Below are positions 35,906 through 46,253 of a DNA stretch of 64,000 bases, one piece after another; position 1 is the stretch's first letter, and every line of letters begins with the position of its first letter. The notes under the pieces are model-generated. The model did no database searches. It saw only the letters and a list, made by a program, of their open reading frames with translations, and was not told the DNA's origin. The translations under genes and the position numbers were made by a program. The stretch lies in contig JAENRP010000049.1 in NCBI GenBank assembly GCA_024741835.1, positions 14,317 to 78,316 on the forward strand. The letters run 5' to 3'. The stretch comes from Diplocarpon mali (Eukaryota; Ascomycota; Leotiomycetes; Helotiales; Drepanopezizaceae).

Positions 35906-36490
35906 ATGGCGAAAATAAAACCGCAACGAATACCAACGCCAGCTTGGTCCATGTTCCCCTCATTGCACGAGGACGTCTCCCCCCTGCTTGAAGCCAAAGG
36001 CCACCCATTCACGTTCCACGACGCCGACAACGACAATGACTGTATCCGAAGCTACGACACGAGCATCATGGGCCGGTTCCACTGCGGTAGCCCACAGTGC
36101 CACGCGAAAGTTTGGTCAAGCAAGAAGATCGCCATCACGATTCGCATGTACGCGGGCCAGCGATACAACGCCAGAGTGTACCACCAACGTTGCCAGGCCT
36201 GCAGAGCGCTCAGCATCCCGGTCCTGGACGATTCCTACGCAGGGCGGGTCGCGTATCGTCTCCTGAAGTGGCGTGGGGTCGAGCAGGACCGCCCAGAGTT
36301 CGCGGGGGAGAGCAAAGGTCCTCACCAGATGGAACTGTGTGAAGGGTGCAAGGCTGGTCACTGCAGGGAAGGCGGCCAGGTTGATGGGCTTCTAGATCAA
36401 CTCTCAAATCTTTCACTTGTCGGGGGTCGAGCAGGACCGCCCAGAGTTCGCGGGGGAGAGCAAAGGTCCTCACCAGATGGAACTGTGTGA
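35906..36490 (+). CDS. 3CxxC-type zinc finger protein with frame-shifted tail
   Basis: This is a 194-residue member of the fungal 3CxxC zinc finger family, whose cellular role is not established. The domain spans about residues 50-153. Its metal-ligand pairs are C60 with C65, C96 with C99 (CQAC) and C145 with C148 (CEGC), plus H152 and C153. Conserved segments MGRFHC, KKIAITIRMY, YNARVYHQRC and LDDSYAGRVAYRL are all present. The start at MAKIKPQRIP is chosen over an upstream non-ATG codon. An exact 148-bp tandem duplication begins near codon 124. Since 148 is not a multiple of three, translation enters the second copy in another frame and ends VRGGEQRSSPDGTV about 20 residues after the junction. 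In the second copy the original frame would end SETSRLENW. The zinc domain itself is intact. Confidence 0.85.
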   Translation: MAKIKPQRIPTPAWSMFPSLHEDVSPLLEAKGHPFTFHDADNDNDCIRSYDTSIMGRFHCGSPQCHAKVWSSKKIAITIRMYAGQRYNARVYHQRCQACRALSIPVLDDSYAGRVAYRLLKWRGVEQDRPEFAGESKGPHQMELCEGCKAGHCREGGQVDGLLDQLSNLSLVGGRAGPPRVRGGEQRSSPDGTV

Positions 36491-36571
36491 AGGGTGCAAG
36501 GCTGGTCACTGCAGGGAAGGCGGCCAGGTTGATGGGCTTCTAGATCAACTCTCAAATCTTTCACTTGTCGG
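36276..36571. repeat. Exact 148-bp tandem duplication
   Basis: Positions 36276-36423 and 36424-36571 read identically (the boundary can slide by a base or two because of a G run). The copies cover the last third of the 3CxxC zinc finger gene. Absence of differences means a recent event or an assembly artefact. A unit this short escapes repeat-induced point mutation in the fungi where its length threshold is known. Confidence 0.9.
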
Positions 36572-37775
36572 CTCTGAAACTTCTCGACTGGAGAATTGGT
36601 AGATATCGAGACGAGACAAGACAGATGAAGACTTGCACGCGGGGAAGCTGGATGGACTGATTGCATGAATTTCCACTGCGATGTGGTACAGATCAATTAC
36701 TTTTCTACCAGTCACAGACCTGTAGTCTCCGGCCATGTCCAGATTGTGTAACAGATATAAGCCGTCTAAGCTAGGTTCGACAATGGTGACGCTAGACATA
36801 TGATCTTGGAAGTCTCCAGATGAGACTGTGTATTTGTTCCCCCTGCCTGGCTTTAGCAAGGTAGGCTCTAGGGAGATGAGAATGAGATCGTATTCCAGAA
36901 TCTACCTCCTAAACTAGTAGCAGAAGAGCATGCGGTATACAGAGTGCGTTGCTCTTCATCAGAAGCATAGCCTCACAGGATTCCGAAAGCGGAGAATCGA
37001 ACCACATGTATAAAAACATTTCTCAGTCTTCTGGTAATTGATTCCAACCCCAACTATGGTGAAGATTATATCCCTCATAATCCATGACCAGAGGAATGTT
37101 TGTCCGAGAATAGAACTTGCTTCAAAGACGATCGCTCTCTTGCCTATGGCGACTGGTGAGCATGAGGTATTTCAAGTGATAAATGGAAATGACAAGAGTA
37201 CATAGGGGAAGGCCCGCAAACGAGATCCAGGGTCTGGGATTCCGGCATAAAAGGAGTTTCGCCAGAGATATATGATGTTCCCACTAGGCAACGCATCGCC
37301 CATTTCAAGAAAAGGGTTGATGTCGGACAGCGTGCGAGCAAAAGCTAGTAAGCGTAGACTAGTACGGCAAACCTTGGCGCTGTCACAACATTCCAGTTCC
37401 CTCCCGTATGTTACATATTAAGCCACAGCTTTCATCGTCTGATTCTTGGTCTTATTTCTCAGGCTGAGGAATACTATGCATGTCAGATCGGTACACCAGT
37501 AGCATTGGTAGAATTCTGCTACGCATTGCGAAATATTACTTGCTGGCTGTTGACCTTGATTTCAGACGTGGCGGACAGGAGCATGAACGTCATGTCAAGA
37601 CCAGGCAAAGGTTGAGAGAACAGCATATGTATAGTGCGTTGCCTGTTCACATTCCCCTTACTCGCACTCGTATTATCTGTTTTATCAAATCAAACCTCAC
37701 ACGTAACGTATCTTCACTCCGTCTTCGACATACTACTTCAAGCTCGCCTATTCTTCATTAACCCCAAGCGCAACC
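36572..37775. other. Intergenic region, nothing recognised
   Basis: 1.2 kb without a supportable gene. The first part includes the former 3' coding end of the zinc finger gene (36572-36602). Frames here are short and lack domains. The last 150 bases before 37776 are pyrimidine-rich and probably form the promoter and leader of the small membrane protein gene. Confidence 0.5.
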
Positions 37776-38181
37776 ATGGTTAGCACGTACATCGTCATCT
37801 CGGCAGTCGTCGCCTTTATCGCTGCTGCTCTGGGAGCTGCGTACATGGCTGGCGCTCTGGACCCGGCCATTAAGGAGGTTGGCATTTTCTTCTTCAAAGC
37901 GAAGGCAGAGGCCGAGAAAAAGAAGTGGCAGGCGCAGGGTTTGAAGGAAGGAGAGGATTTTGTTTCTGGTAGGTCGTCTTCTTGAGTATATTATCTCTTC
38001 GTCAGCTACAGTATGCCGAATCTCTGGCGTGGGCTACTCCGATCGCGAAGTAGATGCTATGTTTCAGTCAGGCGTAGGGCTTGCTGACTGAAGCTCAACA
38101 GACAACCTCAAGGGTAACGAAAAGGCAAGCGAAGTAGCAAATAGCTTCGGAGGCGTTAGCGGACTGAAGAAGGCACTGTAG
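37776..38181 (+). CDS. Small fungal membrane protein, 90 residues
   Basis: Exons 37776-37968 and 38102-38181 (donor GTAGGT, CTGAC branch, acceptor CAG) give 90 residues. The N-terminus, residues 4-27, is one hydrophobic segment rich in Val, Ile and Ala, either a membrane anchor or an uncleaved signal. It is followed by GALDPAIKEVGIFFFKAKA and a Lys/Glu/Ala-rich amphipathic stretch. The second exon begins in the DNLKGNEKASE motif and ends GGVSGLKKAL. From memory, similar short proteins with this layout occur widely in Pezizomycotina; no function is known to me. The 133-nt intron is well placed, and the frame stops within three codons if it is not removed. Confidence 0.75.
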
Positions 38182-41100
38182 ATTCATACATGTGCTGACA
38201 CCGTCCATGCGACGATAACGGAGTTGTAGTTGCAAATCACCATGGAGAGGGATGAGACGATGGTGTTCGACGATATGGAGCGGCAACAAAAGCTCGGGAC
38301 GGTCTCTCCTTGGAGTTCTCTCCAGAGAGACGGGATACGCAGGTGTGGGAGAGTTGGCACTAGGGATTGTACTAATGCAAACAAAAAACTTTTGGCTATT
38401 GAATACAAACTCGTTCTCTCGCATGGATCCTTCAAGAAATTAAAGACAAGTTTTGAGACACCTAAACGCGATGCCGCCAGGCCTAACCAAGACGAATCTC
38501 GGTAATGTGTTTTGAGCTCTAAAACCTCCGGTTACAAGGCCATGTGGCCAGCAGGTATGTAAGCATTTACAGCCTCTCACTACGCTTGTAAGTCTGAGGA
38601 TTTATACCCTTACATCCGGACTATAGCTAATTCCGAGCTCTCCTACGTGAATTGCCTAGAGCAAGATCATTGTTGTTTTATGTAATATAGCACGCCCTGA
38701 TTGAAATTTAGCTTGCTGCTGTTATATATAATAAATAAATCTTTCTCAACTTGACACGAGTTATATATAATACCATGTCACGTATCGCTTCTTACTGAGA
38801 TTCTTCAAATACTAGCAACCACTTTAGCTATTTATTTACCTGTATCGTGGCAAGGCCGGCAACAGCCAGTGTAATATAGCGTCGGTTCGAAAGTATCGAG
38901 ATCACGTTGATGAGTTCTAGCCAAATTAGCCGAATAACAAGAGTGGAGTCAATCACACAGGGCAGCACAGGACGGACACGCAAGGCTAAGCTTTTGTCAG
39001 GTAACGAGATAAGGGAAGTAAGCTCTCGTGTACACTTGAGAATTGACAGTAAAAACTCTTCTCCAACTCTTCTCCAGTCATTCTTCCTCGCGATTGGTAA
39101 CGAGCTAGATCAAGGTGGCTGTGTATGTGTGTGTGCCATGGATTGCCTTGTGCCCCGATAACTTTCGATTATACCCAGATTTCTCGTGCCGCATATTGAG
39201 GCACGTATACACGACTTGTTAATCTTTTTTATCATCGCTCAGAGTCCACGGAGACGAAGTGCACAAGTGCTCGATTTGCTACCTATATGGCAAATATATT
39301 CTGTAAATAACAGTGTCCCAGGCGGGACAGTCCCTAGTGAGTACCTTACTGACATGACAGTCCCTTGCCATGTGACGCATTGCATTGCAGGGTATTCCTT
39401 CACGCTCAACACGAGCAGGTCCAGCCAAAGTTCAACCAAAGTGGGACTATCGCACAACAAGTATCTGCAAAGCCTCCTTTGCCACCTACTGTACACGAAT
39501 CCTGATTTCGGACTTTACGTACTATGAAAGTATATCTTCACACTTGGGGGCTGGCTAGCACTGAACCGATACGCAAGGGCAACATGTAAGGTTCCCGTGT
39601 CAGGTGATGAAACAGGCGGGTGGGGGGGCTTGTTTATAGACCTGAGCCGTCTATCTAGATTAATAATTTGAAGCAACAGCTGGTGCCTGTGTTAAATCAA
39701 CTTCTCCAGTCATCCTTCTTTTAGACACTTCCGACCTGTTTTACGTGCTATCTTAGCTCTTAACTGTATAGTGTCAGCGAAAAACGCTAGATTCGGGTTA
39801 GGTGTCAGGAGAAAACTAGTATGAAAAACTCCTTACGATTTACTATTCAGCCCATTGTACCCGTGGCTCCCGATTCCTTAGACAAGAGTCGAACTTATTC
39901 TCTCAAGGTCTTAGCGAGTACGTTCTTCAAAAGGCGCCTAAGCAAATAGAGTCGCCTTGGATCCACTATTCTTAGATAAGCCCTTCTCGTCAATAGCGGC
40001 TACTTGGTTAATTATACACGGCGTCCTACTAGTCAGCGGCGACTACTAATCATAGCCCCTTGCATCAATTTCAGCTTTTACAGAAGAAATCTTCGAAAGA
40101 TGCTAGGCTCTGAAATATATCCTTTCCTTTCTTCTTTTTCCTTATAAACTAGAACCTGTATCATTCCTCTTTTTATCTGTTATTAAGTCCTTCCTCTATT
40201 GGTATGTTTATATCTGAATAATCCTATCCTACGCAGGTAGAGGTCGGAAGTAGATGGTGTTTGTAGAAAATTTAAGAGTGATAAATTTTCGCTCTGAAGC
40301 TTTCGAAATGTTCTAGCTTTACTTGACTCAGGGTTTAATTATTTCGTAGTCGAAAAGACTTAATCTCGGCTCTGCAAATTCTCTGCAGGTTTGTAGGAGA
40401 GACCGCGTACAGGTGTTGAGTCGTCGTCTCCTAGCTGCTATCGGTACTAATCGGCTTCGGCCCATTATGACGGGAGCCGGCACGTGCATCTCCTGTGACC
40501 TAATCCGTTGAAGTTGAGGCTAAGATTATACGTCTACGTTTATTTTCAGCAACCAATATTTCGGATTGAACCCCAATTCCTTACGGGGTCCCTGCCCCCG
40601 TCTTTTAATCTCATCTCGAGTTGGGGAATTAGACCCAGGGCGGAAGTCCACGGAAAAGTAGGAATTCCAACCACTCACCAAAGCAGGCGAAGCAAGCCGA
40701 ACGCTCCAAAACTCAAAATAATGGCTCTACGGAGGTACGGTCTATGGTACAGTAGTAAACCCTCGGAATCGACACGGGTGGAGCATGATATATTGTTTTA
40801 TTTATGCATCTTCAGAGTACGCTGGGTCGCGTACCGGACAGTTTTCTAGCCATTCGGCTTCCAGTATCTGTACTTCGAGCTGCGATCTTGAAGTATATCT
40901 ACGTACAAAGTTCGAATTGTGGGGGGTTTCAATCCACCGCACTCGAATCAAGAAGAAAAACGGGGGGTCAGAAGACTATATTGTGCTTTTCCCCATGTGG
41001 CGCTCATGCCAATACCACTCGGGCATGATGTCAGTTCGTCGGAAAAGTTCTTGACCTGCTCCTCAGAAACCATAACCCGGCTATCCGTAGCGGACGTACC

Positions 41101-41428
41101 TGTGGGCAATCTGTGCACGGCAGCGAACGGCGCCCGACTGGCATCCTCACCGGCATCTGACAACTTCATAATCATCCCCACTTCCATACTTCTACTCCTC
41201 TCTCCCTCTCGTTTGTTTCCGCGCTGCTAATCATGAAGTCTTCTTGGACTTGTCATTGAATTGTGGCAAAGTGGAAGTACCGAGCGCTCCCTGGCCAACC
41301 ATCATAAGCAGAGCGTCATTGCCAGTCCACCTCGCGATTCTTCCCCGCCTTCGCTGAGTTCAGGCAGAGTGAAGTGCTCGTACTGTACTGAGTTCCTTAG
41401 TTCAGTCGCATGAACTGCCAAGGTCAGC
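38182..41428. other. AT-rich intergenic region, probably degraded repeats
   Basis: 3.2 kb with no supportable gene. The 38640-40450 part is strongly AT-rich, with TATATAATA runs and stops in all frames, suggesting RIP-mutated mobile DNA. GC-rich islands remain, for example GTCCCAGGCGGGACAG near 39312, which resembles the start of a Tc1/mariner-type terminal repeat. No matching inverted partner was found. From 40500 on the composition becomes more balanced and approaches the promoter of the SYLF gene. Confidence 0.5.
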
Positions 41429-43625
41429 ATGCAGAGAGTCACTTCGATTTTGCCCTCATGGGACAAGACGAAGACGGGCAGCAAGAAAGGTTTCGATAAG
41501 GCTTGGGGGTGGGCGGACAAACGTGGGTTTCGCACCATCGCAAGCTCACAGACATGGAACTGACAGCTCTGTAGTCGGCGCACCGGTCAACAGGCTCTCC
41601 AATAAGATTGGATCTGAGGCTTTCTGGCCAACGACGCTTGACAAGGAATCAGACAAGGCCGCGAGGATTCTGAGATCTTTCTGCAGTAAGTTCGACATTC
41701 TATGCGCATATATGCACGAAGCACCGGCTGACGCGAGTCAGAGGATGGATTCTACGCCGAGGAAGACCGCCCATCGACAATCGACGTACCGAAGGGCAAG
41801 CAACGAGTTCTCAAGAAAATCCCCGAGCAAGTCATACAAAATGCAGTTGGGTTGGCTATCTTTACGACAATGCGAACGGGCCTCTGGGTGTCTGGCGCAG
41901 GCGGATCTGGTATTCTGATTGCAAGGAAAGAGGATGGAGAATGGAGTCCTCCTTCTGGCATATTACTACACACTGCAGGTCTAGGGTTTCTTGTCGGCGT
42001 AGATATCTACGACTGCGTTGTTGTGATAAATAACCGCAGAGCCCTCCAGGCTTTCACCAAGATACGGGCTACGCTCGGGGGCGAGATCTCCGCAGTGGCA
42101 GGCCCGGTTGGTATTGGGGGCGTTTTGGAGAACGATGGTAGATGGAAGCAGGCAAAGTATGCATCTCAAGCTTTGCCCACTCGATTGCATGTCCGAGCTG
42201 GAGCTAATTCCAAATAGTCGCCCAGTCTTCACCTACCTCAAATCTCGGGGCTTTTACGCTGGCGTTCAGGTCGACGGGACAGTGATCATTGAACGAACCG
42301 ACGAGAATGAACGATTCTACGGTCAGCGAATTGGCGTGGCGGATATTCTAGCCGGCAAGGCGCGTCATCCTCCTTACGAAATTAAGATGCTTATGGAGAC
42401 GGTGAAGGCTGCAGAAGGTCGGAGTGACGTGGATAGGGGTCTGATGGAAGAGCTGGAAGATCAGCCTGCGCCAGGTGACGTCGATGTCGAAGAGCCCGGA
42501 TCCGCGACCCCAGTGTTCGGTATTCCGGAACCAGACGACCCAGATCCATACGGCGTTCTGGCATTAGAAGCCGAAGGTTTGGAAATCCGCGAAGCAGGTT
42601 CGAAGAGCAGACCTTCAAGCACCCAATTTGAATTCAACCCGAGTCCGACAAGTCCGGTGTATCCGAAGTTTCACCGACTGAGTATTGATACTCTGACGAC
42701 TAACCGGAGTAACCGGGAGAGTTACATGTCGAATCGCAGCTACCGCACCCGCGGAAGCATAGATCGGGCAGTTCAAACGAGCGAGATGGGTACTCAGACA
42801 GATGACAGGCTTTCACCCAACACCAGTCCGAGTCGAAGCGACCAAAGTCAGCGAATTCTCGAGAAAGACGAACAGCCCATGGTCATTGAGCCTAAGGAGG
42901 TCGACTACACGAAGGTTGACCTCACCTCACTGAGCCGCTTAAACCACAGCGATGATTTGGATGGTACGACAGTGCACTATGACAGCCCGCGAGGACGCAG
43001 CAGTATCGATCGCCGAAACATATCGATTGATACCATCAATACCGGCAGCTTGATGACCGATGATGATGATGACGAGGAGGACTATGAAGAGCCGGTCATC
43101 TTTGAAGCTGCTTCTGCCCAAGCTCAAAAAATCACACCGCAGGCCGTGACGGCCCGCGGCGGCCTAGTCAACATTCCTAAGCGCCCACTTCCACCGCCAC
43201 TGCCGGCGAGGAACCTCGCACGACCGGGAAAGATGGATCAAGCAAGTGGAATAAGCCCAATGAGAGAGTCTTTCGAAGATGTTCAACTTGACGGCGTTGA
43301 GCGACAGAGCGAAGAATTTCCCCACAACATTCTCGAGGCGGACGCGAAGAGCGGTGATCTTGAGAAGGACGTCGTGATGGAAGATCTCGTGAAGGAGGCC
43401 TCTAAGGATGTGATGCCTGGATCCTTCGACTTGACGATCGAGGATGAGCTTGAGGCTGAGCATATCATCAACAATGTCCCTGTTGCTGCAAAAGAGGAAG
43501 TGCTCAAAAGTGACCAGAATCTGGAGGTGGCCACCGATGATCTTAACGACAAGGACGACTTCCACAGTGCGCCGACGACACCAAATGACCACGCTGTGGC
43601 GAAGCCCTTGACGACCGTTGCATAA
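41429..43625 (+). CDS. SYLF (Ysc84/DUF500) domain protein, actin and lipid binding
   Basis: Yeast Ysc84/Lsb3 and animal SH3YL1 bind phosphoinositides and actin during endocytosis through the SYLF domain. Exons 41429-41522, 41575-41685, 41742-42156 and 42218-43625 give 675 residues. The N-terminus MQRVTSILPSWDKT leads into GAPVNRLSNKIGSEAFWPTT. The SYLF domain (about 60-275) includes KIPEQVIQNAVGLAIFTTM, GLWVSGAGGSGILIAR, VGVDIYDCVVVINN, GGEISAVAGPVGIGG and YLKSRGFYAGVQVDGTVI. The C-terminal 400 residues are disordered, Ser-, Asp- and Glu-rich, with an acidic DDDDDEEDYEEP patch and a proline-rich KRPLPPPLPARN that looks like an SH3 ligand. Unlike Ysc84, no SH3 domain is present, so partner SH3 proteins are expected instead (inference). 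Confidence 0.9.
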
Positions 43626-45726
43626 ATATATAGCGAGACGAATGTGATGCAGCAGACCACAAAGAAAACGATACTTCTTTATGGGAAAACTAATTCTAGA
43701 TACCAGCTACGACAGATAAGGGAATTGGAGGATAAAGACGGGTAAACGGATGGGATGAGGGTAACTCTACTTTGTCTGGAACTTGGTTGATAGGGGCTTA
43801 ACATGACAAGGTAGCGGGCTGTATTGATGGTTTGTGGCACTGCATATAAAGTTATATATAATCTTCACTCGGGGTTGTACTTAAGGATTGTTGGGTAGTC
43901 TGGGAGAAGCACATTTATATATGGAAGAAATGAGTAGTGAATGAGAGTTTACAAGGCCTTGTTTCTCGCTCCTGAGTCTACCGTAACAGAGGCATCAATT
44001 TGGACGTCATCTTAACCCTCTGCAGTGTCTGACTTCTCACGATCTTGGCTTGTTGATGCCTCAGCCAACCCGTCTCGCTTAAGATGTCCATACTCGGCTA
44101 TCACGGGATGCAAGAAAGGGGTTTCGAGCGAGCTGTGCCGAATGGAAATCTCTGGTTACACGCATACCGCACCATGCGTACGCCCAATCTCTTTGTCTCA
44201 ACACCACGGCGCAAAAACTAAAACTCAAATAAAATAAATACAAAATTAGAACCTATCTTTCTCGCCACCGCCACCGCCACAGCATGTCCCCCACCTCGTC
44301 GCTGGGATCGGCATTCGTACCTGGGTAGCAAGCACATCGACCGCAGACAGCAATAACGACAGGCCCAAACGCGACGCAAGCTCGACTCGACTCGCTCCCA
44401 CCGACGCTGTCCGGTCGTCGGCGACAGACCTCGTTCCTCATCTCCTTAGGGAGCACCGGCGGCCGGTGCCAGAGCATAAGTCGCGAGTCTAAGACTACGC
44501 GGTAGAGAGGCTAGCTGGGGGAGAGCGGCGTGGGAGGAGTGAGAGGAGTAGGGGGGAAGGAGAGAGAGTAGGAATACTTTTTGTTACGCTTGTACAGAGC
44601 AGCGCTCGGCTCTCAGCTCCCAGCTCATCTGCCTTGGAACTTCGTCGCGGGCCGAACCTACGCCGTTGGAGGGAATAGTCTCTATCCCAAACTTGCAAGC
44701 TCACTCTCCACTCCTCTCCCCCTGTCCCCCGGTGCCCACCCCGCCTCCCTTTGCAGACGACGCTAATGTGCTGTTTGTTCGGCCCGCGACGACGTCAAAG
44801 GGCGGACTGGCAGCGGGCGGAAGCAGGTCAGGTAAGTAGCATGGACATGGGAAAGTGTTGCACATCGCAGCTCTTAGCTGGTGGGAATCCCCCTTGCTGG
44901 GCTACCTGCGAGCGGGGATGGTGAGCGGGTCTAGCTGGACGTACACGGACGGCTTGGGGTACTTGAAACCTCGTGTGTTGCTCAGGAAACGCTCACTGTA
45001 GCGAGACAGGGGAGGCTGGTATATATATGTGTTAGGTAGCGCGTGTCGACGCGAGTCTTGGCGGGAGATGATCCGTTTACAGCCTCTGTTCGCAGCGGCG
45101 CCAAATGGCAATCGAGGGGACATGGTTGACTTCGAGCGCTTGCGTTGATAGCCTTGACTACCAGCAGATATTAGGCCCCATGTTGACTCTCACCCCAGGA
45201 CCTCGGCTATTTCTCTACAATCAGAGACTTCGAATTTCACGTCTACCTGGACGAAGATTGACAGAGGAGCTAAACACCCTTCGCACTTGCAAATGGCGAG
45301 TTCACTGACGCGGTTACATTGCAATAATAGTTTTCTGCGATAATTACTTTCCATCTGCCGGATATACTGAGCTAAGACGCAGTTCGATATTGTTTTCTTT
45401 TTCCATCTACATCAGTACAGTACTAGTTTCGGCCACGCCAAGCTCGCCAGCTGAACGTGAGCTCGACTCTGGAGCATGAGAAATGATGCATCAAGAACGA
45501 AACAAAACAAAACACACAAACAATACAGGCTGACGATCAGTCACCTCGCCTACACTCATCGCTTTTTCTTTGTCGCTGAATGCAGAGTCAAAGTTTCCAA
45601 GTGCCGAAAATAAGAACAAAGCCGAAGAAATGAATAGAGCCTGCGCGATAGTTCCGGAAGTACTTGATATGCAATACTTCAGCATAAGCATGTCCACAGC
45701 TAATGCTCAACGGGAAGAAAAACCGA
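43626..45726. other. Intergenic region, nothing recognised
   Basis: 2.1 kb without a supported gene. A CCACCG-repeat run occurs at 44262-44280. A 52-codon cysteine-containing frame begins at 44766 with a possible GTAAGT donor in it, but there is too little to call. Frames at 44253-44704 on the minus strand are compositional. Confidence 0.5.
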
Positions 45727-46101
45727 ATGTGTTCCGGAACAACCACTACCATGAGCTGCGGACATCAGCTCCTATACCACAAATCTCGCTGCCCCTCATC
45801 TCTACACACCCAGGTCCTCTGCGGAGAACTTCAAGGCCCAAACCAAAGTATCAATGACACCTGCGCTGACTGCCACCCTCCATTTATGAGTTCCAAGATC
45901 AACAAACGCCACGATAAGCTGAGGAAAAGGCTCATATCGTCCATACAGCGAGCGGGAACTAGAGAGCAAGTGCTGAAGCTGCAAAGGGCGATCGAAGAGG
46001 CGCATATACAGAGAGGGAAAGAATTGCGAGGTGCGAGTAGGGTTAGATGGAGTGGTGCAGTGATATGGAGCTCGGAGAGAGATGAGGGGAGCTCTATTTA
46101 A
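45727..46101 (+). CDS. Small cysteine-containing fungal protein
   Basis: A 124-residue single-exon frame; an in-frame ATG eight codons upstream (45703) is the alternative start. The N-terminal half has a Cys/His pattern, MCSGTTTTMSCGHQLLYHK, then SRCPS, VLCGE and a CADCHPP motif. This resembles the short C-G-H...C-x2-C modules found in many uncharacterised fungal proteins, and could bind a metal. The C-terminal half is charged and helical (Lys/Arg/Glu/Gln-rich, HDKLRKRLISSIQRAG). No targeting signal is visible. Family and function are unknown; the ordered Cys/His pattern is the reason for calling it. Confidence 0.5.
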   Translation: MCSGTTTTMSCGHQLLYHKSRCPSSLHTQVLCGELQGPNQSINDTCADCHPPFMSSKINKRHDKLRKRLISSIQRAGTREQVLKLQRAIEEAHIQRGKELRGASRVRWSGAVIWSSERDEGSSI

Positions 46102-46253
46102 TGATTTGATTTTCAGCAGTGCGGAAGCAACAGAGAGCACCGCTAAGCCTGAGAATTTTGAAGACAACGAACAGTGATTGATGTCAATTTAACAGGCGGA
46201 TAACAGCTGAAGCGCGGGCAGCAAAAACAGCCATTTCCATAACGAGAAGAGCG

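Noticed and set aside
36975..37010. GGTTCGATTC-like B box on the minus strand suggesting a tRNA
   Set aside because: The bases around the loop cannot form a T-arm stem and no A box or acceptor stem is present.
39300..39470. Possible Tc1/mariner-type element
   Set aside because: Only one end resembles a terminal repeat; no inverted partner, target duplication or transposase codons were found.
44766..44924. 52-codon cysteine-containing frame beginning MCCLFGPRRR
   Set aside because: Too short, with an internal GTAAGT donor and no acceptable second exon; chance cannot be excluded.
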